This document shows positions 1-10,460 of a stretch of DNA of 64,000 bases, one piece after another (the stretch's first letter is position 1; each line of letters begins with the position of its first letter). The notes under the pieces are model-generated. The model worked only from the letters and a program-made list of their open reading frames with translations, was not told where the DNA came from and made no database searches. Position numbers and translations under genes: made by a program. Source of the stretch: Lumbricus terrestris (Eukaryota; Annelida; Clitellata; Crassiclitellata; Lumbricidae); the NCBI GenBank assembly GCA_949752735.1, contig OX457042.1, positions 59,006,797-59,070,796 of the forward strand. Reading direction: 5' to 3'.

Positions 1-41
1 GATGTGTGATGATGCGCAAAAGTTGCTCCCTAAAATGTTTG

Positions 42-127
42 TTCGTTGCTGCGTCATACAGGTGTAAACTAATTGACGTCTATTTAATAGACGCCAATCA
101 GTTTACACCTGTATGACGCAACAACGA
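42..127. repeat. 86-bp near-perfect palindrome upstream of copy 1
   Basis: Two arms of about 43 nt (42-84 and 85-127) are reverse complements with about three mismatches and essentially no loop; the centre reads tatttaata. The arm contains a tagacg(t/c)caatca-type word that recurs singly at about 508-530 and in the flank of copy 2 near 44785-44800. An inverted duplication of a flanking element seems to have made the palindrome. It could extrude as a cruciform or be the end of a small element. Confidence 0.85.
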
Positions 128-724
128 AGTAAGACATACTTCTGAGGTTATTATTATGTCTCTAATTAAATCAGTACTGTATCAGTACTGTAAAATATGT
201 TAAACATCAGATTCTGAAGTAAACGTTTAATTTATAATCATAAACATCGTTCAGTAAAGCATAAACAATCGATTAAAAGGCAAACTTCTGAGAAGTAAAT
301 GACAGGCACTGCTAACGGGGAACTGTGCAAACAAACACTTCAGATCAACCGACTTAATCGTCTCACTTGAAGGACATCTGATCCTTCTTCAACCCTGAGA
401 TTTGCTATCATGACAGCAAACTACTCACGAGAGATAACGCCAAACACTCCGGCGTAACAACAAACAGGTATTGTGCGATGATGAGCAAAGTTCATTGATA
501 AAAATAGACGTCAATCAATTTACATCTTACCTGAGTGACTTGTACAAGTAGGACTTGTAGGCATATAGGCCCAATATGTGGATCCTGCTAAATCAGTAGC
601 CATAATATTATGCTAATCATTCTTAAGAAGTCAACGTTGTTAATCATAACAGTAAAGCAAAGACTACATAATTATGAAGTAAAAGGCACAATTACTAAAT
701 GTAATATTTCCGCAAACGATCGCT
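128..724 (+). promoter_or_regulatory. 5' flank of paralogue copy 1
   Basis: No coding exon is certain here. The stretch aligns in patches with 44640-45017, the flank of copy 2, so it probably includes promoter and 5' UTR. A conserved ATG at about 410 (MTANYSRE...) matches one at about 44683 (MTTSYSLEE...), but the copy-1 frame stops after about 16 codons and no shared splice donor follows, so it may be an upstream ORF or chance. No TATA box can be assigned. A second version of the motif at 1-60 occurs near 475-530, showing local duplication. Confidence 0.4.
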
Positions 725-818
725 ATGGACGCCACAGCAGGAACAGATTTGCGAAACAAAAGCGACAGTGATCGCATACGTCGGAATGTTGATTTGCGAT
801 TTTGTGCCAGAAAAAGAG
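725..818 (+). CDS. Exon A (start exon), F-box/CARD/propeller gene, copy 1
   Basis: The ATG at 725 opens 31 codons plus one base, ending at a strong donor (aaaagag/gtgagt). The peptide begins MDATAGTDLRNKSDSDRIRR and is basic. Copy 2 has a matching exon at 45018-45114 with the same exit phase (1) and a shared core (LxNKSxSxR.RRN.DLRF). I chose this start because it is the first ATG conserved in both copies that leads to a conserved donor in the same phase. The basic run could act in nuclear localisation, but that is speculation. No known domain is visible. An untranslated exon could lie further upstream. Confidence 0.55.
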
Positions 819-1675
819 GTGAGTGGATAGAGACACTCATTATTGTTTTAACGGATTGCTAAGGTTGGCCTACATCCAACCAGTTCACTTATCCTTGATC
901 CTATCTCGCCTCTTAATCTAATATTACCTCCACTTACTCCTTCTCTGCTACTTTCCGCTCACGACTGAAAACCGAACTCTTTAGGCAATACTATCCCGAT
1001 TCTACCCTTGCACCACCACGTAGGCCTACACCACCACCATAATTAACGATTACCAACGTAACACCATGTTGTCTCCCAGGTTTTGCCTCGCCGGATTTTG
1101 ATCTGACACAGGAACAAAGAGATCAGTTTGGCCAAAATGGACGTGAGATCGTGTAACGCCGGCGAATAGGCTGGTCTCCCTGAAGTGACTTTGTGGATGC
1201 TGAGATATTCTCCAACATCAACATTACATAGGCCAAGACAGTGTCTATTGTGTAAAGAAGAAGTGGCTCGTCGCATAGGCGGAGACATGGTCTTGGGTTT
1301 GGGGAGGAGCGAACGAGCGGTAGAAGGAAGATCGCCGAGGCGCAAGTGGCCAAGCGGGGGAGGATTTTGGGGGATGGGTCCTCCCCATTGTAAAAATATA
1401 TTTGAATTTATAAAGTGCAATGTAGCATTTTAAGCCGTCATCGTTTGCGAAATTGTTCATCATTGTCCAGTACTGATAATTATTGTGGTCTAAGACTTCA
1501 TTCTTTCGTTTTGTATTGAAACACTTTTAAAATCAATCAACTGCTCAAAGTCCGGTAATTTTTAGTCATATAAATCTAAATATTAGACAGCCTTGTTTTT
1601 GGCTATCAAATGACCTATTCAGCCAATTATTATTGCAGACCATTTTAATTTGCATTCGCCGGTTATGATAGGTCC
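819..1675 (+). other. Intron A of copy 1, no gene seen
   Basis: Parts of 1050-1230 align with 45420-45600 in copy 2 (for example the shared tctcccagg and tctgacacag words), so this is duplicated ancestral intron. Apparent open frames on both strands at 1040-1460 are not conserved in copy 2 and are not called as genes. Confidence 0.5.
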
Positions 1676-2632
1676 CAGGGCTGTCTTATGGTCATCGTAG
1701 GCCCTAGGCACTTTTGCATATTAATCTATTTGTAGGCCCTTAGGTCTATCCAACTCAAATCTGTACTAATTCAAATTGCGACACATTTACATTATTTCTT
1801 AAAATTATGCTGAACCATGTTTTGTGAACGCATTCAGTTTTTATTTTAAATCTCAATCTTCTTTTTGTAATATTTATTTTCGATATCCGCTAAATGTAAT
1901 ATTTCCGATTTTCGACTTTCTGCAAATACCTTTTGGACTTTCTGTTAGCAGCGTTTCGGTCTAAGTTCTAATGAAAAATCGCCATCGCTTTTTAAATTTT
2001 AATTTGTTAAATTATTAATACAAATTTCTTTAAAAAAACATGTCTGATGGTTATAAGATGAAACACGAGTCTGGATTGGACTCATTGGAGAAACCTGGGA
2101 GGAGAAACCATTAAATCTGTAGCTGAAATGATTAGATCACAAATGGCTGACAAGCTGGTCTCCAGTTTTCCAAATGTCAATATTTCTTTTCGAATTTATC
2201 TTTATATTTTTGGAACAAGTTGTGAAGGTGAACGTTCTTTTTCGAAGCTGAAAATTATCAAAAATTACCTTCGGTCAACGATGGGACAGGCACGATTATC
2301 CTCCCTTGCATTACTTTCAATAGAAAACGACTTAATGCGAGAAATGACATTTGAATACATTAACCTATATAAGCGATTTCGCGAATGCAAAGAGCCGCAA
2401 ATTTAACATATAGCTTAGCCAATGTTACTGTTTCATTAGCTAACTCTAGCCTTTAAAAAGTTAGCTCGTTAAAATGAAATTTGCAAGTTTTCGTTTTCTG
2501 TTTGCTTTTTCCGGTCATTGACCAATCACTTCATTTATTTTTTAATATATTTTTTAGGATTTCGTAGGCCTCTGGTAAGTTCGTAGGCCCTAGGCACAGT
2601 GCCTACTGTGCCTACTGGATAAGACGGCCCTG
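1676..2632 (+). mobile_element. Deleted hAT transposon with terminal inverted repeats
   Basis: The left end CAGGGCTGTCTTATgg and the right end taAGACGGCCCTG are inverted repeats, and the shared word cctaggcac follows inside each. The flanks are ataggtcc (1668-1675) and gtaggtcc (2633-2640), an 8-bp target duplication with one mismatch, as expected for the hAT superfamily. At 957 bp it is far shorter than an autonomous hAT and retains only the 3' part of the transposase. It lies in the intron between exons A and B of copy 1; I see no counterpart in copy 2. Confidence 0.8.
2104..2406 (+). pseudogene. hAT transposase C-terminal (dimerisation) fragment
   Basis: The open stretch ending at the TAA at 2404-2406 reads ...FPNVNISFRIYLYIFGTSCEGERSFSKLKIIKNYLRSTM..., with GERSFSKLKIIKNYLRS and LALLSIENDL. 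This is the hallmark of the hAT C-terminal dimerisation region. The catalytic DDE part and BED finger are absent, so it is a relic within the 1676-2632 element. Confidence 0.85.
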
Positions 2633-2730
2633 GTAGGTCCTGCTCAGAAACCGGCGAAATATTATAGAACACACAATAAACTCATAATAAATAATTATTG
2701 TTAATGTTTTTATTCTAAAGAAATATATAG

Positions 2731-2788
2731 AAGACTCCCGAATGGCGAAACTGACCAGAATGCAATTCCGTCTCGAATTCGTGCTACG
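2731..2788 (+). CDS. Exon B, copy 1 (short exon)
   Basis: The frame contains MAKLTRMQFRLEFVLR (ATG at 2742) and exits in phase 2 at ctacg/gtaagt. Copy 2 has the matching MEKLKRMQLRLQVMLR at 45773-45819. Several differences between the copies are silent (ctg/ttg, aga/agg, ctc/ctt, cta/ctg), which supports translation in this frame. The acceptor is either tatag at 2730 or aag at 2733; both give phase-1 entry, matching the exit of exon A. The exit phase (2) does not match the F-box exon (entry phase 0), so an unrecognised exon must lie between, or the true start is downstream. Confidence 0.5.
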
Positions 2789-3219
2789 GTAAGTTTGTGC
2801 AATTAATTTATCTATAGGTAATAAGGTGACAACGACTACCGAGGTTAATAACACGGTCAACCTGGTGGACGTATTGAGAAGGTCTTTGATTGATAATATT
2901 TTGTATATGAACGATGAATGTATGGCGAAAATGGTTGAGAGATGTGAGTGGCTTTTAGGCTGTTTCGACGTCTACGGGAGCAAGGGTCACCAAATACCCA
3001 GTAGCAGATGAAAGCAATGGACATTGACAAGTCAGGCGCAAAAAGAGATTAAGTAACGTTTAGCTATGGTACCGTACAATAATAATTTGTGTGTAAATTA
3101 TCTCTTCCGGTCTTGGCGTTTCAGTAATGTACATGTAGGCCCTACAGTAGCCTACGCTTAGGCTAATTATCTTTGATCGCATTATTTATAGAACGCAAAG
3201 CACTAATTATTCTAAATTA
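2789..3219 (+). other. Intron B of copy 1 with patches conserved in copy 2
   Basis: Segments at 2810-2850 and 2970-3090 match 45845-45890 and 46780-46870. A missing phase 2-to-0 exon could hide here, but no stretch gives an open, conserved frame with good splice sites in both copies. An open frame at 2826-3011 (including RRSLIDNILYMNDECMAKM) is present only in copy 1, because copy 2 carries inserted DNA at that point. Confidence 0.35.
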
Positions 3220-4250
3220 ACTAGTGATGGACCGAGTCTTACGACCAAAAACCCGACTAACTGGACACATTTCTAAATTAATTTGGTCATGCCTCCAGCT
3301 ATAGGTCGGAAACATTACACTGGCTTTCTAAACGGCAGCGCATTGAGCATATAATTTATTATGATCGCTGCTCTGGCTCGGCAATGCCTCTGTTCTTCTT
3401 CTTCTTTTCATTCTCTGCTCTTAGGCAGGTTCGATTGTTTGACGTCTCCAATCTTCTCTGTTCTGTGCCTTCTCCTTCAGTTTCTGATATCCGTCTTTCA
3501 TCATCCATTTCATTAGCTTTTGCCTTGCTCTTCCTTTCGTTCATTCCCCTCCAAGTCCCCTCCTTGACTGTTCGTAGCATCGAGTCTCCTCTGAGTGTGT
3601 GCCCGATCCATCTTCTTTGTCTTTCTCTAATTGTGTGTATCATCGTTCTGTTTACTCCAACTCTTCTCAAAACCTCCTCATTCCTTACATGTTCCCTCCA
3701 GCTGATTCTTTCTATCCGTATCCACATCTACATTTCGACTGCTTCTATTACCTTGATGTCTTCTATCCTCATAGTCCATGTATCTGATCCATATAGCATC
3801 ACACGCCACAATAGGTTTTTACCATTGTCTTTTTCAGATCTTTATTGATACCCTCTCTCAGTAGTTCCTTTCTCTTTTCATAATTATGCAATTTTTATAT
3901 GCATCCTTTCCTAGTAAATTCTTCGTTGCCTCTGACTACCTGCGAAAATGCCTCAGAGCACATTCGCACTGTTGCTGTTGCTCTTGTTTCGTCTGTTGCT
4001 CCAAGGGTATTCAAGGACATCGCCTATCTGCTTTGAGTTGCTCTTTGTTCCATTCTGACGAACTGCAACAAGGCCCATGGAGAATCTAGACTTTTCCAAT
4101 GTGGGGCCAGTGGTTTGAAATCGGTTCCCATAAGAGCTACGTCTGCATTTAGTCTCACAACGCTGACTTTTACCGGGATGGACGCGGGAGCGCTTCTGAG
4201 TCGTCACTGGAAGAGGCGCTATAGAAATTCTCTGTTGAACGTATTATAGA
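3220..4250 (+). mobile_element. CR1/L2-like LINE 3' fragment, split by another insertion
   Basis: The parts at about 3220-3295 (tgatggaccgagtcttacga...) and 4040-4250 match the 3' end of the LINE seen better preserved at 41880-42860, including a gcgctatagaaattc-like tail near 4215. The same fragment occurs in copy 2 (46990-47180 plus 49190-49335), so it was in this intron before the gene duplicated. Here it is split by an RTE-like fragment; in copy 2 it is split by a foldback element. Confidence 0.6.
3359..3860 (-). pseudogene. RTE-like non-LTR retrotransposon 3' fragment
   Basis: Read on the minus strand the open part encodes MWIRIERISWREHVRNEEVL, then IRERQRRWIGHTLRGD. This C-terminal region follows the reverse transcriptase in many RTE-type endonuclease-RT proteins. 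The 3' end carries a gaa/aag-rich tail near 3390-3410, as does the related fragment at 34117-34580. It is 5' truncated and frameshifted. Confidence 0.7.
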
Positions 4251-4315
4251 ACGAATTAGTGAATGACATCCATTGTCGTCTTCCGATGTTAACGTCGCAT
4301 ATTTTGTTATTCCAG

Positions 4316-4502
4316 TTGTACAATCTTCCGCTGGAGATCTTGGACATGATCTTACAAAAGTCGTATCTGCATTGGATATTGAATTTACCGAAACAGCAAG
4401 GAAACGAAGAAGTTATCAGATCCCTTGTGTCAGTCGACGTTTGCTTCAATCAAAGAATCACCAGAAAACGGTTCAAGATGTCAATCTGGCGTTACTGGAA
4501 AG
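4316..4502 (+). CDS. F-box-like exon, copy 1
   Basis: The acceptor is ttattccag/ttg at 4315 and the donor actggaaag/gtaggg at 4502, giving 187 nt (phase 0 to phase 1). The peptide begins LYNLPLEILDMILQKSYLHW and later has RSLVSVDVCFNQRITRKRF. The LPxEILxxIL start and the later SLxxVDxxFN...F pattern fit an F-box, the module that binds SKP1 in SCF ubiquitin ligases; that role is family knowledge, not seen here. The copy-2 exon at 49385-49571 is also 187 nt and about 73% identical. Its exit phase joins the CARD exon directly, creating an Asp codon. A SOCS-like box is the main alternative. Confidence 0.72.
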
Positions 4503-5009
4503 GTAGGGCCTAAGATTCCTTACAAGGATTGTAGGCTAACAATATCGTAACAGTAATTATTATTGTACAACTTAGCTATCTTGCATAAATTTTGAAAACG
4601 TATATAACCCGTAAAACTTTCAGTGTCATTGTCGTCAACAGGAACCGCCTTGACAACTGCGCCTCCATCATTGCTGGTCTCCCAAGGGCTCGGGTCAATC
4701 GCAGACCTACAATGTTGTTCTTAGACCCGTCGACATGTCTCTGTTCACTACTTTTCCGAGACTGACTTGCAGCGAATATTGTAAATTAATCATCCATTTT
4801 GAGGGGTTATCACTATCCTCCTCAAGGAGCTATCTAAAGTGCGCAATTGTTAGGTCTATCTCACGACCTAATTAGTATCCCTTTCTATGCGCGAGGTCTT
4901 GCGATGGGTTCCTTTCTGGCAGCGCATCTAATTAAGGATTGCTACTATTATAGAGCGGCGATGTTTATCAGGCTGGGTGCCCTCTTGTCTGCATGAGCTT
5001 TGCCTCACC
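4503..5009 (+). other. Intron C of copy 1, first part, with LINE scrap
   Basis: About 4620-4720 reads NRLDNCASIIAGLPRARV, resembling the region downstream of the reverse transcriptase in CR1/L2-type LINEs. It is a short frameshifted scrap. Nothing else is recognisable in the stretch. Confidence 0.4.
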
Positions 5010-6248
5010 CAGTGCCGGCGCTAGCACCCCCCGTACCCCCCGGCCGGGGGGGGCCCCGAGTTTGAAAGGGGCCCCCAAATTTAGCTGGTCATTATGCCCA
5101 TTTATGACTGTACAGATCCGGTCTGGTGCATGCCTCGACTAACCATAATTATAGCACTGCCATAACTGACCTAATGCAAATATCATACTGATTTTAGGCG
5201 TAAGTATAAAGCCATTAGAGTTTGAAGGGGCCCCAAATTTAGCTGGTCATTATACCTATTTGTGACTGTACAGATCCGGTCTGGTGCATGCCTCAACTAA
5301 CCATAGGCCTATGACACTGCCTTAGCAGACTTAATGCAAATATCATACTGATTTGGGGCGTAAGTATAAAGCCATTTAAACTAACTCAGGCAATTTCGTC
5401 CACTTTCTCAAACACAACGCTTATAAATTGTAACTTATTCTAATTGCTGATTGGATGAGGCCTCAAAATAAAACCTGCGTGAGACCCAAACATTAAAGCC
5501 CGTGTAGGGTCCCAGATGTCCTTGGTATGTGTATGATCTCAAGTTTGCAAGGGGTCTCAAATGTAGCTGGTAATTATAATATAATTATTTTGTATGCTTT
5601 GTGTTAAAACATAATTCGGTGCGTGGTTTCAGGAAGGAACAGTCATGAAAGGTAGGCCTATATAGGCCTACCTTTCATGACTGTTCCTTCCTGAAACCAC
5701 GCACCGATTTATGTTTTAACACAAAGCATACAAAATAATATTACGCAAACCAATTGTCCTTGAACCATAGAGGAGACTTAGGGGGGTGTGGACAGGGGCA
5801 CGGCCACTTAAGGGGGGTGTGGACAGGGGCACGGCCCCACAATTTGTGGTTGGGACGGAATCCTTGTATCCTCAATATTTCAGAAATATTTCATAGGTGT
5901 CATCCACTGCCCATCAAAAAATAATCAATTTTGTTAAGATGACAGCCTATAAATGCTATCATTAGGATACAGTTGGCAAAACGGACAAATTTGAACAATG
6001 GAGAGGGGACACTCTGAAGTCCTTAACCACGAAAACCATTGAAAAATGAGCAATTTTTTTAAAGATGACAGATTAAAATTATACCTTTGCAGCATGGAAA
6101 TTTCAACAAATTTAGCAATTGAGACGGGACATTTATTGAAGTCTTACAGCACTTATATTATGAGAAATTTTGCTGAGATGACAACTCAAGGTATGGGGGC
6201 CTCAAGTTTTTTGGGGGGGGGGGCTCGGGTACCCTAGCGCCGGCACTG
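5010..6248. mobile_element. Non-autonomous hAT-type element (1239 bp)
   Basis: The left end cagtgccggcgctagcac and right end ccctagcgccggcactg are inverted repeats, and both flanks carry the 8-bp duplication GCCTCACC (5002-5009 and 6249-6256), as in hAT insertions. No transposase is encoded. The inside is repetitive: a block of about 155 bp is duplicated (roughly 5063-5200 and 5218-5370), a 28-bp gggggtgtggacagg unit is doubled near 5780-5840, and a long palindrome lies at 5583-5740. Long G and C runs sit just inside the ends. A related sequence appears near 39240-39440. Confidence 0.88.
5583..5740. repeat. 158-bp near-perfect palindrome inside the hAT-type element
   Basis: The arms meet at about 5661/5662 in ggcctatataggcc and match over about 78 nt each, with one clear mismatch (gaatt against gattt). 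The transcript would form a long hairpin. Confidence 0.9.
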
Positions 6249-6627
6249 GCCTCACCTTCCAATTGCATAGGTTACAGCGCACAGCGCTTAGCTGTTCACG
6301 GCCACTTAACCCTCAAGCTATCGATTTTGCTTGTGACAGGGACTATAAAGGGGTTGGGTGGTTACCACATTCTGGATTTTAGGTTTGGTTTAAGATATCA
6401 TAACGTGGCAATGGACTCAGCATTCATTTCTGCACAAATTGGCAAATTTAGCTTTTAAATAATTCTTGAGTCTTTACTAACGCAGGATCCAGTTCAGCTA
6501 GTCAGTAATGCCACTAGACTTGTTTTTAACTGTCGTCTGGGTTTCTGGGTTTTTTGGGCAAAATCTAGTTTTTTTTAATTATTTGACCATTTGTTATCAC
6601 AACGCAGGATATTCTGTGCACTGAGCA
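6249..6627. other. Intron sequence, nothing recognised
   Basis: No coding frame, repeat or terminal repeat is visible between the hAT-type element and the mariner-type remnant. Confidence 0.5.
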
Positions 6628-7455
6628 ATATACACCGTGGTTCAATAAAAAAAGTATGCCAAACTGTTTTTCATAAATTATAGGCCTATCTATAAATGCT
6701 TGATGATTAATTTTTCCTAGTATTTAGAGAACCGAACCAACTATATGATTCCTGCATATCATGCCATGAGTTTAAATGGATAGAAATATATGAATCTTTC
6801 AACTTCATCTCCCGAAATTTAAGTTTTCAGCCAGTCTGTTATGGTGTTCGTTGCGGTTTAGAAGCTTTGTCGTTCCCATTTGATCTTCAGTGACCCTGGA
6901 GTAAAAATTAACAGAGTATATTTTCGCAAAGTTCTGCTGTCACAACATCTTCTACCTGCTGTCAGAAATCTATAGCCCCAGAAGGTTAATAATTTTGCTT
7001 TTTCTACAGAACAGTACCAGCCTACAGAGCCAGAGAAACAATTAAAATGCTGACAAGATAGACACCAAACTTCATTTTCCCCACATTATGGCCTCCGAAC
7101 AGTCCAGATTTAAATCCTAGCGCCTATGACATCTTCTTTATTTACATAGTCAACCAAAACTACTTAGAGTTTCTTCAAAAAAACTATTAACGACTGTTTC
7201 TCTGCTTGAAGTACTTTATTACAAAATCCAAAAGAAAATTGTTCGTAAACTTAAATTTTGGCAGATGAAGTTGAAAGATTCATACTTTTCTATCCGTTCA
7301 AATTTATTGCATGAATATTATGCTAGAATCCTATTCTTGCATGATTCAATTATCTCAATATCGAGAAAATTTAGTATGTTTAATTATCAGGCATTAGAGA
7401 TAGATTAAAAACTTTTGGCGTAGGCCTACTTTTTATTGAACCACGATGTGCATTG
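6628..7455 (+). mobile_element. Tc1/mariner-type relic
   Basis: The ends are inverted repeats: acaccgtggttcaataaaaa at about 6629 and, reverse-complemented, acatcgtggttcaataaaaa near 7445. Inside, 6990-7260 reads with frameshifts and stops AYRARETIKMLT... and LWPPNSPDLNPSAYDIFF. The WPPxSPDLNPxxY motif is diagnostic for the Tc1/mariner DDE transposase. The coding region is too decayed to be active. Confidence 0.75.
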
Positions 7456-9075
7456 TATTTATTGTGAAATTCAATGCAAAGTGGTTATGCTGCAAACTTT
7501 TTGTTCCACTAATTTTTATTCGAAACTCCACAGTTCACAATCAAGATCTTACGTTGACAATTCACGAACAATATTATTTATAACCTGGTGATGCAAAAGA
7601 ATAGCTGTGCGCAGAAATAGCCGCTTCGACATATCTATAGGCTAGGCCTAAGTCAGGTCGCTCCTTGTTGAGCCGTATCGACATCTCTAACATGTATTGG
7701 TATAACAGGTCAGGTCAATCCTCTAGTTCCTAGGAAGTGGTCTAGCTTTTGTAGAGCATTAATGTTTTAGGTGGTTTAAAACGTTGAATTGTTGATGCAC
7801 AAAGAAATTTTCAGAAAACTTTGACAAATGACTTTTTTCGAAAGCTAAAGTTGCAACTACATATGATTCTACTCATTTGACGTGCATTTTGTTAATGCAA
7901 GTAGGCTGGTATATCATTATTTTACATGCAGTTACATTAATTCAATGTTGCATAGTGGGAGTGCAGTTGGTTCAAATCTGCAATTGCAGTGTTAAAAGGT
8001 CTAAAAAAGTTCTTACATAGGCTAGATAGTCTGTTTGTTGTCTTTTCAGTAGGAAATCTGGGTTTATTGCTGCAGCACTGCAGCTGGTATTCCAGCTTAA
8101 CAAATGGTATTCACCAGTATCCTAGATTGGCCATCCGTTTTTTCGCCTGCAAAAAGTGATTAGAGTATCCACCAGTATCCTAGATTGGCCATCCTTTTTT
8201 TCTCCTGCAAAAAGTGATAAGAGTGCCATTTTGTATTGCGTCAGTGGGGAAGGTAATTCAAAATCTTATTTTGTAATGAAACTTTGCGCCACATTGCGTG
8301 AAAATGGATATAGAATATTTGCAGTGGGCCAGACAATCTGTACGTGAATGCTTTTTTCATGTTGATTAGATTTTATCGCTTTGGTCTCTATGTTAATTTC
8401 CATCCTGTTTTTTAGCACTTCTGACAAAAATATTTTGAAAATCATGATTTTCTTTATGTTAATAATGACTGACATAAAGAAATTTATTATTAGATCTAAT
8501 TATAAACAATGCTATAATTATGTGTCCACGATTAGCCTAGACCAATTAGAAATATGCGTGACAAAAAGCAATCAATGACAATAATATTATCATGAAAGAT
8601 GAATAATTATTTTATAATGAACACAAAAATAAGAATTAGTCGTAATTGTATCTCTGTTCAGTAATCTAGGAATATACAATGTAGTTAGTGTTATCCTTAT
8701 AATTGAATTTGAAACAATGTGGACTGGGGCTCAAGCATATGGGTACTGAACAATCTTGGGAAGGAAATAACTTCGTAGAACGTGTAAATCATTTTTAAAC
8801 TGACTTTAGCAGTCATCCGTCTACCCCTCAACCAAAGACTAGAAAAACCACTCATTTAGTGAAAAAAATTCAATCGCTACACCTTGGAAAAGAAGCGCTC
8901 AAGTGAGTCAAGTTTGTTACGGTCACCAGCAGGTGCAATGTCACAACAGGCAGGAGCGGCATAAAGAAATCGTGATAATTATACCTAATTATAACTGTGA
9001 CCTTAGCTACTTTATGAAGTAAGTTTACCACCTGTGATAACATTCAAAGGTAATAATGGTTTAAATTTATTTTAG
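7456..9075 (+). other. Intron C of copy 1, last part
   Basis: About 59 bp is tandemly duplicated at 8102-8222 (both units contain cctagattggccatcc and cctgcaaaaagtgat). The rest is AT-rich without recognisable genes; short open frames at 8156-8578 lack any family feature. The sequence just before 9076 is shared with copy 2 (taat-atggtttaaa...tttag). Confidence 0.45.
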
Positions 9076-9363
9076 ATTTCTATGGAAAAACAAAGAAAAT
9101 ATTTGCAATCATTAAAAGCAACAGAAACTTTCTCTTACAACATATTCAGCCGAATGACGAATTCATCGCTTTGCTGTTGTCTCTTAACTGCATAACGCAA
9201 GAACAAAGTCACTTAATTCAACGCCAACGTTCAACTCAAGATAAGAACGAAGAGCTCCTGTACGTCGCGGAATCTTTCGACGAAGCAAAGTTCTCAAATT
9301 TTGTCAAATGTCTTCGACAAACCAACCAGAAGACAGTTACAAGGATCATTGAAAACGGGGGAG
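9076..9363 (+). CDS. CARD exon, copy 1
   Basis: The acceptor tttattttag/at and donor gggggag/gtgaac give 288 nt, phase 1 to phase 1. The peptide has six-helix CARD spacing: FLLQHIQPNDEFIALLLSL, CITQEQSHLIQRQRSTQDKN, then EELLYVAESF and FVKCLRQTNQKTVTRIIEN. The pattern of 'I-T-x-E-x', 'T-x-x-D-K', a hydrophobic L-L pair, then F...C-L-R-x-T-x-Q is typical of caspase recruitment domains, which assemble with other CARDs in apoptosis and innate signalling. The copy-2 exon (52094-52381) has the same length and is open. DED or death domain are weaker alternatives. Confidence 0.82.
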
Positions 9364-10108
9364 GTGAACAGAATTAACTTTTTAGAGGTATAATTATAAT
9401 TAGTGAAGTTTGCTTTTTAAATAATAATAATAATAGCAATAATAGTAACAACAAAACTTTGGCTTGACAGAATTGGACGAAACGTAGATGTCATTCCCTG
9501 TGTCCTGAAGTTTTATTGCTATTATCATTATTATTAACAAAAATATTAAGTCTATGCTAAAAAGTATTTAGATGCATCTCTACTCCTTTCAATTGTAAGG
9601 CCTAGATGAAATAATATTATATTCTAGCCTAAACGTGGACGTGTTGCCTCAATACGCTTTTTTAGCATCGAATTTATTTCATCACTAAGTTCTTGATATT
9701 CAATTTTCGACAATAATTATCACCTGCACTGTCAGTTGTTTATTCCAAACGTCTAACGAAACTACCGAAGTTTTGTGCAATTTTACACTATTTAGTACAA
9801 TGACTCTCATTAATTTTATCTGCTGCTCTTTGATTTTCTTCACAACGTTGCTATTTGTGTCTTAATAGCCTACTATTATTAATAAATTGGCCGTTATAAA
9901 CAGACTACCTTTGCAATAATGACATTTTACATGTATTTGAAGAGCGTGTTAAAAATTCTTGATGAAAATGTCCAGTTTCGCTTTTTGCTCAAATTAGAAG
10001 AAACTTAGTTTTGGTAACGTGTCTTCAGACCACGAAAAGTTTTTTTCCGTACACTTGTGTATGAGCAGTTTGCTAGGAATCATTTTCAAAAATTGCTTTT
10101 GTTTATAG
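9364..10108 (+). other. Intron D of copy 1, no gene
   Basis: AT-rich, with short taa/aat runs near 9420-9440 and 9515-9540. The end (gcaatt...gcttttgtttatag) aligns with the matching acceptor region of copy 2 near 56510-56573. Confidence 0.5.
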
Positions 10109-10460
10109 GTGCAACGAGAATTGAAGTGCAAACTCATAGTGCAATGTGTACAGCGTCAATGGAAGCCCAGCTGCTTCATCAGAAAATCGAAGATATGCGA
10201 AGCAAAACAAATCCACGGTCACATCAAACTGACAAAATCATCAGTCAACTGATCGAGGAAGGTTTAGAAATCATTGACTCTCAGTTGGATGGACAGACCG
10301 TGGTCGTTTGGATTTGGTGTCGTTCACAGGAGGATCTAGACAAAGTTCAGAAGATGTACGAATCAAATCAACTGAGAGATGTATTCTTTAAAAATATTCA
10401 AACTCCGCTTTCAACGGTGATCAGCGTCGATAGGAATCAATTCAAGAAAACCATTGGCAA
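10109..10460 (+). CDS. TRADD-N-like exon, copy 1
   Basis: The acceptor gtttatag/gt and donor ggcaa/gtacaa give 352 nt, phase 1 to phase 2. The first third is helical and polar (ASMEAQLLHQKIEDMRSKTN...), followed by GQTVVVWIWCRSQEDLDKVQ, KMYESNQLRDVFF and STVISVDRNQFKKTIG. A strand with a conserved W-x-C, a helix 'EDLxKxQxMYESxxL' and a final strand 'VxxxVDRNQFxK' resemble the TRADD-like N-terminal adaptor domain found in invertebrate immune multidomain proteins; I give this as a likely, not certain, call. Without splicing the frame would end in GKYK-stop 10 nt on; the paralogue ends the same way, but both donors join the propeller exon in phase. Confidence 0.7.

Noticed and set aside
2826..3011. 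Exon between exon B and the F-box exon (VDVLRRSLIDNILY...)
   Set aside because: Splice phases do not join on either side, and copy 2 lacks the region.
10057..10108. ATG-started reading of the TRADD-N-like exon (MYEQFARNHF...) as a separate gene
   Set aside because: The upstream part is intron: the acceptor tatag/gt is conserved in copy 2, the ATG part is not, and phase joins the CARD exon.
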